A stretch of 64,000 nt of DNA from positions 19,511,829 to 19,575,828 of the forward strand of contig OX387187.1 of the NCBI GenBank assembly GCA_947561395.2, in the 5' to 3' direction. A model generated the notes under the pieces. That model saw nothing but the letters and a program-made list of their open reading frames with translations, was not told the DNA's origin and searched no databases. A program made the translations under genes and the position numbers. This document shows, in pieces, positions 10,932 through 23,887 of the stretch. How positions within the stretch are numbered: the first letter of the stretch is position 1; each line of letters opens with the position of its first letter. This DNA is from Buxus sempervirens. Its lineage: Eukaryota > Streptophyta > Magnoliopsida > Buxales > Buxaceae.

Positions 10932-12430
10932 CTTGTGGATTTCAGCCTTTTGGTGTTTAGTTCATGTTTTGATATTTTTGGATTTGCTTGCTATTTTGTG
11001 TTTTTAGCATGTTATTGTTTTGCTTGCTGTTTGGTGTTCTTAAGCATGTGGGATATGTTTTAAATCTGATTTATTGCTTAAGAATTCATGGGGGTAGAAA
11101 CATGCTTAATTCTGATTTATAGGATTGTTTCTAGAAATATGCGTAGGGGAGGTTCGTTTTGCTAAACCATGCTGATTCATTGCTGTATTTTTTATATAAT
11201 AGCATGTTTTAATTTTCAGCATGATCTCCATGATGTATTTTGGCTATATATCGTGATCCTATGATTGCATGATTTGGACGATTTTTGTGAGCATGTTTAG
11301 GTGCTATAGGGTTGCTTGTTTACTTATGTTTACTTACTTTAATATACTCCCTATATGCCTTAGTTTGTTTATGCATGGCTGCGAAAAGAGTGGCAAGGGT
11401 TGGGACGTTGTGAATGCACCCTATTTTTACAATGCACTGTGCACATTTTATTTTTTTACACAGCCTACCTATAACCTATGGGAAGTTGAACCCGAATGCG
11501 TGTAACTTGGCGCACCAAGGTCGTTACTTCGGAAAGCGAAAGTGAAAACATTCACCTTAGAACTTTGGGCCAATGATGTGATGATAATGTGGATCTGGGA
11601 TTCTAGTCATCATTAGGCTTGAGTTCTAAGTTGCCATTAAGCCAAACCCAAAACCCCTACGCTTGAAGGTGGAGATACACGTTTTTGGCTAAAATACACA
11701 ATTACGTGGGGATATGGGTTTGTAATTGAGGGAAGGCCGTTTGCATGGCTTACAAACCAGGGCATAATGTGGATGCCATATTGAAGGTAAACAAGGTAAC
11801 CTTAATTTTTGCATTATTTTCATCTCATAGGGGTGTCATGGTGCCCATTGGTTTGGGGACAAAATTGGTCCCAAATATGCCTGGTTCTTAAGCATGGTGT
11901 AGCCCATTAGAAGAGTCTCTAACTCTGTTTAGGATCAATCCTACCCAATGTTTGTACAAGAGGCAACAAAAGGGTACCAAAGTATGAGTATGGTGTCAAT
12001 TTGGAGGGAACATGTGCCCTCCTAAGCATGTATTTTTGCAAATATGTCAAAGTCCACTTTGGGACAGCTTAGAGGCCTAGAGTGGGTGAACCGTATGTTT
12101 GGATGAGCAATCAAAGTGATCAAACCATGAAAAAACTGAAGAAACATAAAGCAGCTCCGTAAAACTGTAGTTTTAATACGGGCTGGGCTCGCCCGTAGTA
12201 ACTATACGGTCTAGGCTCGCCCGTATTAATCATACGGTCACGTCTTGCTCATAATTTAAATACGAGCACAGCCGGACCGTACTGTGTATACGGTCTTAGC
12301 GGATAATTCAATTTTAATCAGTTTTTCTCAACTAAATCCTGTTCCTATAAACTTTAAATGATGAAAGGGAGATGAGTTTGAATAAAATGCTTCAAAAAAA
12401 ATGTAAATAAATAAATAAATAGAAAATCTT
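10932..12430 (+). other. 5' untranslated/leader intron region of element B
   Basis: About 1.5 kb without a supportable gene. It includes a cluster of B-type CCCGTA/ACGGT motifs at 12155-12300. Confidence 0.7.
12155..12300 (+). promoter_or_regulatory. Internal palindrome cluster of element B (leader)
   Basis: Repeated ATACGGG, CGCCCGTA and ATACGGT half-sites in both orientations. They match the LTR cluster of the same element but lie ~1.3 kb downstream of the LTR, so they are not explained by LTR duplication. Confidence 0.6.
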
Positions 12431-13140
12431 TGGGCCTTTGAAAGCCTTTGAATTTCAGATCTTTTTCAAAAACACCCCTGGGCCTCTGAAAGCCTTTGAA
12501 TTTCAGACTTTTTCCAAAACAATCCTGGGGCCTCTAAAAGCCTTTGAATTTCAGATCTTAACCTTTTGGGCCTCTGAAAGCCTTTGAAATTCAGACTTTT
12601 TCTAGAAAAATCCTTGGGCCTCTGAAAGCCTTTGAATTTCAGATTTTAACCTTTTGGGCCTCTGAAAGCCTTTGAATTTTAGACTTTTTCCTCTTGGGGT
12701 CTCTGAAAGCCTTTGAATTTCAGATTTTAACCTTTTGGGCCTCTGAAAGCCTTTGAATTTCAGACTTTTTCCCAAAAAAATCCTTGGGCCTCTGAAAGCC
12801 TTTGAATTTCAGATTTTAACCTTTTGGGGCCTCTGAAAGCCTTTGAATTTTAGATTTTAACCTTTTGGGCCTCTGAAAGCCTTTGAATTTCAGACTTTAA
12901 CCTTTTGGGCCTCTGAAAGCCTTTGAATTTCAGACTTTTTCTAAAAACATCTCTGGGCCTCTGAATGCCTTTGAATTTCAGATCTTTTTTAAAAATATCC
13001 TTGGGCCTCTGAAAGCCTTTGAATTTCAGACCTTTTGCAAAATACCCCTAGGCCTCTGAAAGCCTTTGAATTTCAGACTTTTTCCAAAAATACTCCTAGG
13101 CCTCTGAAAGCCTTTGAATTTCAGATCTTTTTCTCTTATG
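12431..13140 (+). repeat. 16-copy hairpin tandem repeat in element B
   Basis: Sixteen units, each carrying the core GGCCTCTGAAAGCCTTTGAA followed by TTTCAGA. Unit length alternates between ~40 and ~48 bp, depending on a short (TTTTAACC) or longer A-rich linker. Each core can fold: CTGAAA and TTTCAG pair around a 9-nt loop. Tat elements such as Retand are known for tandem repeats in untranslated regions. Confidence 0.95.
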
Positions 13141-13304
13141 GGACCTGTTGGAAGCCCTAGAATATTCCAACAATTCTAAAAAAAAAAAGAAGCAAATAAA
13201 AAAAACAAATCCAAACTCGTGTTCACCCAGCTTGCACATAGGCATTCTTAGGTAGGTGAAGGAGATTAAACGGGCATTGATATATTCTTTTTATTTTTGC
13301 CAGG
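13141..13304 (+). promoter_or_regulatory. Leader end with pyrimidine tract and splice acceptor, split by a solo LTR
   Basis: The stretch ends in a pyrimidine-rich run followed by TTTTTGCCAG|G, a good 3' splice site. The nested solo LTR duplicated CCAGG here, so the copy next to gag (15692-15696) now lacks its pyrimidine tract. Confidence 0.5.
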
Positions 13305-15691
13305 TGTTAGCACCTGATTTTTGCACCCTTAAAAATGACAAAAATCAAAAGTCAACTAAAAGTCAAACTTTGAAGGGGTCAAAAATTGACTTTTCCAATT
13401 AAGGAAATTTGCCCATCAAACTTTATATCATTGAAAAGAGAACTTTGACATGGTTCTAACGCAACTGAGTTTGCTGGAATCGGAGTCCAGGTGAGAAAGA
13501 TATGGCCCGGTCAAACCTCCATAAAGCAAAAAGTTGACTTTTTGCTTGGCCCCAATCCAACTGCCAAGCTTGATCTCAATAGATAGCTGGTTCCGAGCTG
13601 ATTCCAATGACACTAAGTTTGCTCAAATCGGACACCAAACGAAGAAGTTATGAGCAGTTGAAGATTCAAGAAAACAGCCCGTATGGCAAAAAAAGCAGAA
13701 TAAAGCAAAATAAATGAACAAATAAATAAAATAATCATATATTAATGTTTTAATAATATAATTTTAGATACTTTGAATATTTTAATAATATAATTATAAA
13801 GAATCTCGGATTTTATAATAAAATAATAATAAAATCGAATAAAACTTTATTAAAAATCAAATTTCATAAGCTGTTTGAAATCCGGCATTTAAAAAACGTG
13901 CGAAACCGCACTTGAAGTACGGTTTAGTCTGAACGCACTTCAAATACGGTTTTGATCTTCTAGAAAGTGGACGCGTGTCCTGTACGGCGACAGCTGGCAG
14001 ATTCGCGCAGATTTGCACATGTTGAATGCCAACCGCACTTAAAGTGCGGTTTTTGTCTTTTTAGTGCAATTTTGTCACAACCGCACTTCAAGTACGGCTG
14101 TGACCAAACCGCACTTAAAGTGCGGTTCCGGCCAATTTTTGCCTATAAAAAGGGGGCCACCCCCCATTTGGAGCAAGCTGGCCCCCCTTTCGTCCCCACT
14201 CTCTCCCCCTGTCTTCAACTTGTCCGAAGCCTTGTCTAAGCTCTGTCCCTCTCAAAACCCAATATCTGAATCCCCAAAATACCCCTACCTTGCTTAAATC
14301 TTGCCTAAACCCTCTCCTTCCACCATTTTGACAAAGGAACCCATCAAACCCCTGCCAAAACCAACTCAAGATATCTGTAGAGACGCGGAAGCGCTGCCAA
14401 ATTTGCTTGGAAGGACCACAACCTATCAAGACTAACAAGTAGTCTTACTGCAAGTATTTTTTTTTTACAATGAGATTGTCTTCAATTCTCTTTAAGTTTT
14501 TATGCATTTTGCTCTAACCATCTTATTAGTGTTTAAAGCTACAAGGATCTCAATTCAGGATGATGATTCCATAAAAATAAGAGAAGAATGTGTCTTAAAG
14601 AAAAAAGACACATTTACCAACAATCAAGCTTATTTGACTAACCAATTTTAATGAGCCTATTTTACCCCTGTAATTTCCCTTCCTTCCCTTCTTGGAAGTT
14701 GGCTGTGGGTGACTAAGAGACAATCTCACCTCTCTAAAGTGTAAAAGAGAAGAAGAAGATGGCTTTACAAGCCAAATGAAGAAAATGGAGAACCCCGGAG
14801 ACGATGGAACTACGATTGGAGTCACTGGAGACCCCTAGAAGCTTGCCAGAATGATCCAGACAAAAATCGGCATGAAAATGATAATTTGGGCAAAAAACCG
14901 CATACACAGAGCGGTTTGGCCAGAACCGCAGTACATCTGCGGTTCTGACCAAACCGCACTGTGGGTGCGGTCAGATTAGAAAAGTAACTTAAAAATTAAT
15001 TTATTTGGCCCGGTTGAACCTGATTCGACCTGAACCAGTCCCTTAAACAATTTGGGCTATCTTAAGCCCATCTTTGGACCGTGAGCCCAGATGGGCCCAC
15101 CAAGATTCCCCGGGGCCCACCTTAGACCGGCCCATACCCGGCCCGTTTTTTAACAAAACAAGCCCCAAGGCCACTTGACCCGGCTAATGGGCCCATTCCA
15201 ATCCCATTAAACCCAAATTGAATTGTAAATAAATAAAACTTAATAACCAAATGGGTTACCCAATAACCCAATTGGGCCCAAGGCCCAACCATGGCAACCC
15301 ACGGGTCTTCCAACGGGACCCGGGTCCGACCCACTTTATCTAAATAAATTAGAAAGATAAAATCAAAATAAAAGGGACCCACACCTTCAGAGGGCCCCGC
15401 CAAACCTAATAAGGAAGCATGCTGGTCTAGGAAGGGTGAGATTGACTCAAAAACCAGGGAGACTCGAGGGACCCGTCAGACCGACGGGGTGGACCGGGGT
15501 GTCTTTAGGACTTCCCCGAATTGTAACCGAGGACTTAGCTAGATCTCTAATAAGCCGCAGACCAGACTTAGACCCGATTAGGGCAAAACCGTGTCTGCCT
15601 GCACTCTCAGGCAGTGGTGACTCTGTAAGTCCCGTGGCACGCACAAAAAGTGCGCCCGGTGTGCGATCTAGGCCAGGTTTAGATGCGCACA
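13305..15691 (+). mobile_element. Solo LTR of the element A family nested in element B (2387 bp)
   Basis: Runs from TGTTAGCACC to GCGCACA, flanked by CCAGG on both sides (13300-13304 and 15692-15696). It aligns with the element A 3' LTR over its full length. There is no primer site, coding region or second LTR, so it is a recombination product. TATA box at 14144-14151; palindrome clusters at 13895-14135 and 14895-14975, using the ACCGCACTT motif of the A family. Confidence 0.95.
13895..14151 (+). promoter_or_regulatory. Solo LTR promoter: ACCGCACTT palindromes and TATA box
   Basis: Same arrangement as in element A's LTR: inverted ACCGCACTT/AAGTGCGGT pairs run up to the TATA box. A second cluster with ACCGCA and GCGGT motifs lies at 14895-14975. 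Confidence 0.6.
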
Positions 15692-15748
15692 CCAGGTACC
15701 AATACACTTGCAATCATAGCTCCTCTAACCAAATCAAGAGCTCGCGCC

Positions 15749-18700
15749 ATGAATCCCATTGAGAACGAAGCTGATGCTCCTCATCCAAATGTTGCCCTGC
15801 TCCAAGAGCAAGTAGCAGGACTAGCCCGAATGCTAGAGAACATACTGTCCGTGCAGGCGCAACAAGTGCAACCCCAACAAGTGCAGGCCCAAAATCAAGC
15901 ATCCACTTCCAACTCTGCACCTCCTCCCAAAATCAATATTCCACCTCCAGTTCAACCAATTCCTGAACCCGTCTATGAACCCACCCCTGAACCTATACTG
16001 ATCAGGGATGAGACAGTTGAGTCAGACAAAGCTAAGGAAAAGGAAAGGATGAAGGAAGAAGTTGAAAGGAAGTTCCTGCACAAACTAGAAATGATCCAAG
16101 ATGAACTTAGAGAAGTAAAAGGGGTAAGCAACTTCGGGGGCACCAATTTTGAGGACTTATGCCTATACCCCAATGTTAACCTGCCAGCTAAATTCAAATG
16201 CCCAGACCTAGACAAGTATGATGGCACAGGATGCCCCATGAGCCACCTGAAGTTGTACTGTGGTGCCCTATGCCAGTTCGGGCGAGATGAAGGTGTTTTG
16301 ATTCAACTCTTCCAAAGGAGCCTGACTGGAACCGCTTTAAGGTGGTTCGCCACTTTGGACCATGGAAAGATTAGAAGATGGAAGGACCTAGCAGATGCCT
16401 TCCTGGCTCAATACCGGTTCAATTCAGAGATCGTGTCAGACAGGTACGACGTAATGAAAATGAGCAAAGGAAGGGATGAGACTGTAAGGCAGTATGCCAA
16501 GAGATGGAGGGAGACAGCCTCTCAAGTTAGGCCACCTATGCTAGAGCAGGAGATGATTTCCACCTTCATCAGCACTTTGGGTCAACCATTCTACAGCCAT
16601 TTGGTGGGTCAGACCACCACTAATTTTGCTGCCTTAGTCCAAGTGGCTGACCGAATTGAAGACAGGATCAGGTCAGGTAAGATAATTGACCACTCTGCCA
16701 TGGTTAGTCAGCAGGACCCTAATCTGAAGAAAGGAAGCGGGCTGAAGAAGAATGGGAACAAGAAAGAAGGGGAGGTGAACATGGTACAGCCACCATTTGG
16801 TCCTAACAGGCCCATACAAATCAACATACTTGGTCATTTTCCTACTTCATCTGTTCCATCTACCCAGGTCCCTATGAGGGTTAATGTTCTAGCAGCACCC
16901 TCAGACCCAAAAAGGATTTTTACTAAGGAGGAAAAGGATGCCTACTTCGCAGCAAGGAGAAATAGGGTTTTCACCCCTATTCCAATGACTCCTTCTCAGT
17001 TGCTACCCACTTTATTGCAGGCAGGGTATATCACCTTAAAAGAGCCCAATCCGAATGCATCTAAGGGGAGAAATTATGACCCCTTCACCACTTGTGATTT
17101 CCATATGGGTGCACATGGGCACCCTACTGACAAGTGTTGGCCTTTGAAACATACTATTCAGGATTTATTAGACCAGAATACCCTGTCTTTCAATACAGAG
17201 GCTCCCAATCCTCCAAGAACTGATATTGGACAAAACCCGCTGCCCCAGCATCATGGGGTAGGCCCCTCTAATGTCATAGGGGTCATCTCCTCTGATAAAA
17301 TAACCTTTGACCCATATCAATTAATTGCTCCTATAGGGACAACGGTCAAAGTGTATTTTGACAGAAGAAATGAAGACCAAGAAGTAAATGTAATTTCAAA
17401 AGGGAATGATAGTGCTGCAAAGAACATTAGCTCTTCTCTGGACCGAGTCTCGTCTCTCATGGCCCAAATGAACATTGCAAAACCCCCTTTGGTCATCAAT
17501 TGCAGTCCATCCACCTTTACTTCACCCATTTAGTCCAAACCACCATTGTTTATAAACTGTGACCCTCTTAGTGCATCAGTCACTTCTGCAACCCCCCAAC
17601 CAAAACAACTTCCACCATTGGTTGTTAATGTTCCCCTTACTCAGACTTCCACAGCCAAGTCTAAACTTCCTCCATTAGTGATAAATGTCCCTAAGCCTTC
17701 CTACTCTGAATCGGCTGTACCATGGAATTACAGTGAAGCATTTACCACTACATTCCCTGCAGCTGAAAGCATAGAAGAAGTAAACCTCATGACAAGGTCA
17801 GGAAAAGGTATAGGGGAGGAAGAAAAACAGAAAGAAGTGAGAAAAGAAAAGAAGAAAGAGGAGAAAAATAAAGGAAATGCCAAGGTAGGGGAAGATGCCC
17901 CTCAGGTAGTTGACAGTGAGGCTACTGAACTCATTAAGATCATAAAAAAGAGTGAGTTCAATGTTGTTGAGCAGTTAAACAAGGTCCCTGCCCAGATCTC
18001 AATACTGGGTTTATTGTTGAATTCTGAAAAACATAGGGAATCTCTGTTGAAGGTACTTCAGGGGGCCCATGTGCCTAAAAATATTGAACCAGACCAACTA
18101 GGCCGGATGGTTGGGCAGATATTATCCCATAATGTTATAACCTTTTCTGAGACTGAAATCAGCCCATTAGGGTACCATCATGTTGATCCTTTACACATAG
18201 CTGTGCTCAATAAGGGTTGCATGATAGCCCGGGTCTTGATTGATAATGGGTCGGCTCTGAATGTCTGCCCATTGATAACCTTTGTTAGGCTCGATCTGGA
18301 GAAAAATAAAATCAAATAAAATGGAAGAATCATAAGAGCCTTTGATAGCTCTAAAACACACTCCCTAGGGGAGGTTGAACTGCCGGTCACAATTGGACCG
18401 TATATTTATAACATCACATTTGAGGTGATGGATATACCTGCAACCTTCAACCTACTCCTAGGAAGGCCGTGGATTCATACAGCTAGGGCTATACCATCTA
18501 CCCTCCACCAGAGAGTTAAATATATTAGAGGGCAAAAGGTGATTACTGTCCTAGCTGAGAATTTGGTTCCTCCCATGTGGTCCCCTGATGTACCCTTTAT
18601 AAACATGGAAATGACTGCAGACAAGTTGACATTTCACTCTTTTCAATTTGAAACTGTCAATTTTATACCTGGGGGGTATCAGGAAAAAGAAGGAAAGTTG

Positions 18701-19348
18701 ACCTGTGTTGAGAAAATGGTCAAGAATATGCTGGGAACATACAATTTCCACCCTGGAAAAGGTCTAGGGGTTAACCAGCAAGGAAGAATAGAACCGGTAG
18801 AAGCCAAGAAGCTGGTTCACAGAGCGGGATTGGGGTCCAAATCAAGAGTTTGGAAAGGACAGAAGCAGGAAGAAGGCATGAAATTCCCTCACATTAGGGA
18901 AACTTTTCCAAAGCTTTCTCATATGATTCAGCTGTCTCCTCCTCAGGATCAGTCCAAACCACCATACTATATTGTCAACCCTTTTCAAAAGCCTTATGTC
19001 CCTACCTTGCAACCATATGTTCCACCTCCACCTACCCAAGCATTGGTTGAGCCTGAACCACAGGCAGAGCAGGAGCAAGACTTTTTTTAGGACATTAGAG
19101 CCTTTTTTGCCATGACTGAAGGCAACAAAGAAGGAGCAGAGGAGCTACCTTTTATTGATTGGGCTGCAATAAAAGTTCCATCTGGGACCAGCCCTACAGA
19201 AGAAGCAGGCGAGGTAACTCACCCAGTACTGGTGATTTCAGATGCGGATTCTGAGCTTGAGGAGCAGGCTTGTATCCCTACCCCAGATTCTTTTATTCTG
19301 AATAATTGGGAGGAAACTCCCCTTACTTTTGAAGCCGCGTTTGTTTGA
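15749..19348 (+). pseudogene. gag-pro: Element B gag-protease, broken
   Basis: The likely start is ATG 15749; the in-frame ATG at 15683 lies in the solo LTR. An N-terminal coiled-coil and Gln/Pro-rich region leads to the retrotransposon gag domain (~16140-16680). A cysteine/histidine cluster of the Tat gag type follows (CDFHMGAHGH, ~17091-17165). After a charged linker comes an aspartic protease with IDNGSALNV (~18235-18265) and LLGRPWIH (~18450). Gag forms the particle; the protease cuts the polyprotein. The frame carries TAG at 17531, TAA at 18317 and TAG at 19088, then ends at TGA 19346; the pol part continues in another frame. Translation between the stops stays in family-like sequence, so these are mutations. 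The 17531, 19088 and 19771 TAGs fit CAG-to-TAG decay. Confidence 0.9.
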
Positions 19349-22300
19349 CAAACAGACATGGCTTCCCAAAAAAAACTCCATTAGTGGAAGGCCCTTTTCC
19401 TGAAGGTTTTAATGAGCCTTCGTCTTTAGGAAAAGATTTTTTAGAAGGCTCTCAAAAAATACAAAAAGATTTTTCAATTTTTTATAGAAAAGATAAAGTT
19501 TTCAAAAAGGTCCAAACCATTTATGAACCATATAAGCAAACGGAATTGGATCGGGTTGAGTATGACTTCGACCTCGAGCTCAACTTTGACCAAATGGGGG
19601 TTGAAGAAGAGACCGAGGATGAAGAAGACGACCCTCCAAAAGAAATCACATATCAATTAGAGCGTCATGAAAAGGGGGTCCAACCCAATATTGAAGAGAC
19701 CATACCTGTAAACCTAGGGACCGAAGAGGACGCACAAACAGTGAAGATTGGGGTATGCCTATCGGAGGTATAGCGGGATGAAATGATACGGTTCTTAGCT
19801 GATTATAAAGATGTGTTCGCTTGGTCTTATCGAGACATGCCTGGATTAGACACAGACATGGTTGTACATAGGCTACCAATTCTGCCATATGTTAAGCCAG
19901 TTAAGCAAAAATTGAGGAGGTTGAAACCTGAATGGACATTGAAGGTCAAAGATGAAGTGGTTAAGCAATTTCAAGCCGGATTCTTGGCGGTCTCCACATA
20001 CCCTGAATGGCTTGCGAATATAGTACCAGTACCAAAGAAGGATGGAAAGGTCAGGATGTGTGTAGACTACAGAGACTTGAATAAAGCAAGCCCAAAGGAT
20101 GATTTTCCACTTCCACACATAAACATATTAGTAGATAACACTGCAGTACATAGCATGTTCTCATTCATGGACAGCTTCTCAGGGTACAATCAGATTAAGA
20201 TGGCTAAGGAAGATCAAGAGAAGATAGCCTTCATTACAACTTGGGGTACCTTCCACTACACTGTCATGCCATTTGGGCTTAAGAATGCAGGGGCAACCTA
20301 CCAGCGGGCCATGACAACATTATTCTATGATATGATCCATAAGGAGATGGAGGTCTATGTGGATGATATGATAGCCAAATCATGTAAAGAAGAAGACCAT
20401 TTGATCAACTTGAAGAAGGTATTTGACAGACTCAGGAAATAAAGTCTAAGGATTAACCCTGCAAAATGTGTCTTTGGGGCTACATCAGGAAAATTGTTGG
20501 GATTTATTGTAAGCAGAAAGGGAATTGAGATTGACCCAGCCAAAGCTAAAGCAATCATTGAAATGCCATCACCTAGAAGGGAAAAGGAAGTTCGTGGTTT
20601 TCTTGGAAGGATTCAATACATAAGCCGATTCATAGCACAGCTTACTGCTATCTGTGAACCAATTTTCAAAATCCTAAGAAAGAATAACCCGACGGTCTGG
20701 AATGATGATTGCCAAGAAGCCTTTGACACAATAAAGGAGTATCTATTGAACCCACCTGTGCTAGTGCCACCAACCCCAAGAAGATCACTAATCCTATACT
20801 TATCAGTTTTGGAGACGTCAATGGGATGTGTTTTAGGGCAGCATGATGAGACAGGTAGAAAGGAAATGGCGATTTACTACCTAAGCAAAAAGTTCACAGA
20901 ATATGAAGCAAATTATTCCCCTTTGGAAAAGACTTGTTGTGCTTTAGTATGGGCAACTCAAAGACTGAGACACTATTTCCTTAGTCATTCCACCTTATTG
21001 ATATCCCGAATGGATCCTTTGAAGTACTTGTTTGAAAAACCAGCTTTAACTGGCAGAACAGCAAAGTGGCAGTTGTTACTATCTGAATTTGACCTCACCT
21101 ATATCACACAGAAAGCCATTAAGGGTCAAGCCATTGCTGATCACTTAGCTGCACATCCTCTACCAGAATACCAACCTTTGAAGACCAATTTTCCTGATGA
21201 AGAAATACTGTTCATAGAAGAAGAAGAAAATGAAAGCTCATGGCAAATGTTCTTCGATGGGGCCGCCAATATGAATGGAAATGGAATAGGGGCTGTTTTG
21301 GTCAAGCCAGATGGGTCGCATATCCCAATCGCAGTAAAATTGAGATTCCAGTGTACAAACAATTTAGCAGAATATGAAGCATGTATAATTGGGTTACAAG
21401 CAGCCTTAGATCATGAAGTAGAGAAACTTGACGTATATGGAGATTCGAGTCTTATCATCTTCCAAACAACTGGTGAATGGAAGACTAAGGATCACAAGTT
21501 GATCCCCTATCACCAGTATTTGGAAGAAATAAGCACCAAGTTCACTCGAATTTCTTTTAATTATATGCCAAGAGCCAAGAACCAATTTGCAGATTCTTTA
21601 GCAACATTGGCTTGAATGGTTAGTATGCCAGAAGGTGTTGATATTAAACCACTAGAAATTGAAATTAGGGATGAACCTGCTTATTGCCTTGTTCTAGAAG
21701 GGGCATCAGAGGAAGAAGTACCATGGTTCCAAAACATTAAGAATTTCCTAAATGATCGAAGTTTGCCTAAAAATGTCACTTCTACAGAGAAAAGGACAAT
21801 ACAGAGGTTGGCAGGTCAGTTCCTACTAAATGGTGGGCAGTTGTACAAGAGATCACACAATGATATCCTACTTAGATGTGTTGCCAAGAATGAATCAGAA
21901 AGGCTAATTGATATGGTACATGGAGAAGTTTGTGGACCCCATATGAACGGGCACATGCTTGCTAAGAAGATTCTGCGATTGGGATATTACTGGTCGACTA
22001 TGGAACACGATTGCTATATACATGTCAAAAGGTGTCATTTATGCCAAGTATATGCTGATAATAAGAATGCACCTCCAAGTGCATTGCATAATATGACATC
22101 TCCATGGCCCTTCTCTATGTGGGGCGTAGACATCATTGGAATGATCTCTCCAAAGGCATCAAATGGACACAGATTTATACTGGTAGCAATCGATTATTTT
22201 ACCAAGTGGGTAGAAGCAGCTTCGTATGCAAACATCACAAGTAGTCACGTTCTTAAGTTTGTAAAGCACAACATCATTTGTCGCTATGGTTTGTCAAGTG

Positions 22301-22971
22301 CCATAATATCAGACAATGCTTCGAACCTTAAGAACAAGGATATGAGGAAAATGTGTGAACAGTTTCAGATTACCCATCATAAGTCAGCTCCTTATAGACC
22401 AAAAATGAATGGGGCAGTGGAAGCAACAAATAAGAACATAAAGAAGATCATTCAAAAGATGGTAGTGAGTTTCAAGGATTGGCATGAAATGCTGCCACTT
22501 GCCCTACATGCCTACAGAACCTCAATTCTGACTTCTACAGGGGCAACCCCATATTCCCTAGTCTATGGAATGGAAGCAGTGTTACTAGTGGAAGTGGAAA
22601 TACCTTCACTAAGAGTGCTGATGGAAGCTGAATTAGAAGAAGCTTAATGGATACAGTCAAGACATGATCAACTCAATTTAATAGAAGAAAAGCGTTTGAA
22701 GGCGCTTTCTCATGGCCAATTGTATCAGAAGAGGATGGCTAGGGCTTACAATAAGAAGGTGAAGCCCAGAACTTTCCAAGAAGGAAATTTGGTATTAAAG
22801 AAGATCTTACCCTTTTTGGAAGACCCACGTGGAAAATTCAAACCAAATTGGGAAGGGCCTTATGTTGTCAAGAAGGTCCTATCAGGAGGTGCTCTCATCT
22901 TAATAGAAATGGATGGGAAGGATTTTCCTGAGCCAATTAACTCTGATACAGTAAAGAGATATTTTCCATGA
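19349..22971 (+). pseudogene. pol: Element B pol (reverse transcriptase, two RNases H, integrase), broken
   Basis: Frame 1 relative to base 1, shifted from gag-protease at ~19346. Domains: an acidic linker, reverse transcriptase (~19880-20450) with the active-site YVDD at 20356-20367, RT-linked RNase H (~20750-21130), plant-type second RNase H (~21238-21615), integrase zinc finger (~21890-22060), integrase core (Asp 22129, Asp 22312, Glu 22420; DD35E) and a GPY-type C-terminal region. In-frame stops: TAG 19771, TAA 20440, TGA 21613, TAA 22645. All catalytic residues I checked remain, so loss of function comes from stops and the frameshift. In Ogre relatives an intron lies between protease and RT; the shift at 19346 might mark its remains, but I see no clear splice pair. 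Confidence 0.92.
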
Positions 22972-23887
22972 ATGAATATTACTAGGAAATGATCTGAGGC
23001 CATCTTTCCTTATTTCCCAAAATTTTTATCCCTAGTCAAGCCAATTTGAGCATGTTCGTCTTCTTTGATAAACCTAAGCTGGACTTACAGTTTTATACTG
23101 GGGCAAAGCCAATAGGGGCAAAGCCAATAGGGGCAAAAGGAGAAAAAAAATAAAGAAAAGAAAAATAATGGCAAATGAAAGCCAAATACAAGGAAAAAAG
23201 GGAAATGGGATTAAAATCATCATGACTGTAAGTCCGGTTGACCTATTTTCACACTTAGAAAATTTTGAGCCTTTAATACCTTTTATTTCATAAACCGAGT
23301 TTAGCCTTTGTTTCGTCCTATTCTTAAGCCCTCTTTGATTTTAGTATATTCATTCAAATATCAGAGTAATATTGGTGATGACGGAATACAGAAACCAGCC
23401 CTAGTGAAAACTATAATTGGCGCTAGGGGCAATAGGGGCGTGCAAAAAAAAATCAAAGGATTGAGTTGATCGTGTGGTCCAAGTTGAAGACAGCATGAGC
23501 ATAAGCAATTGAGCAGATTAGCAGGGTTAGTCATGGAGGAAAAACCATTAGCGGATGATTCTAAAGGTTGTAGGATAAACAGATTTGGTCTCTCCCTATT
23601 GATTGGGCCACCCTTTTCATTATGCAACCTGATTTTAATTCCTTTGATTATATGTGATTAAGTGCTTTGGATTAGTTTTAAAAAAAAAAACTATACTTTT
23701 GGCCAGTGATGAGAAATCAAGTACTTTTCATAAAACTTTTGTTTTTACAAGCATCTGAGAATTCTGAGGCCAATAATATAAAACCTACTTTTGTATTAAA
23801 TCCTTTGTCTTTCCACTATTGGAGTTTACTTTTGTACAAAGGTATGAAAAAAGAAAAAAGAAAAAAAATGATGAATAATAAAAGAAT
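22972..23887 (+). other. 3' untranslated region between pol and the antisense genes
   Basis: No gene seen. Blocks shared with element A's 3' region (TTTCGTCCTAT, GGCGCTA) are present. The 3' end of the antisense PMD gene meets it at 23888. Confidence 0.7.

Noticed and set aside
12431..13140. CRISPR-like regular repeats
   Set aside because: Plant retrotransposon context, no unique spacers, variable linkers: an ordinary tandem repeat.
15683..15748. ATG 15683 as the gag start
   Set aside because: It lies in the end of the inserted solo LTR and its duplication; ATG 15749 is the first one in native element sequence.
13305..22971. Solo LTR 13305-15691 as the 5' LTR of the following gag-pol
   Set aside because: It has its own target duplication on both sides, no primer site follows it, and no matching LTR lies downstream before 28327.
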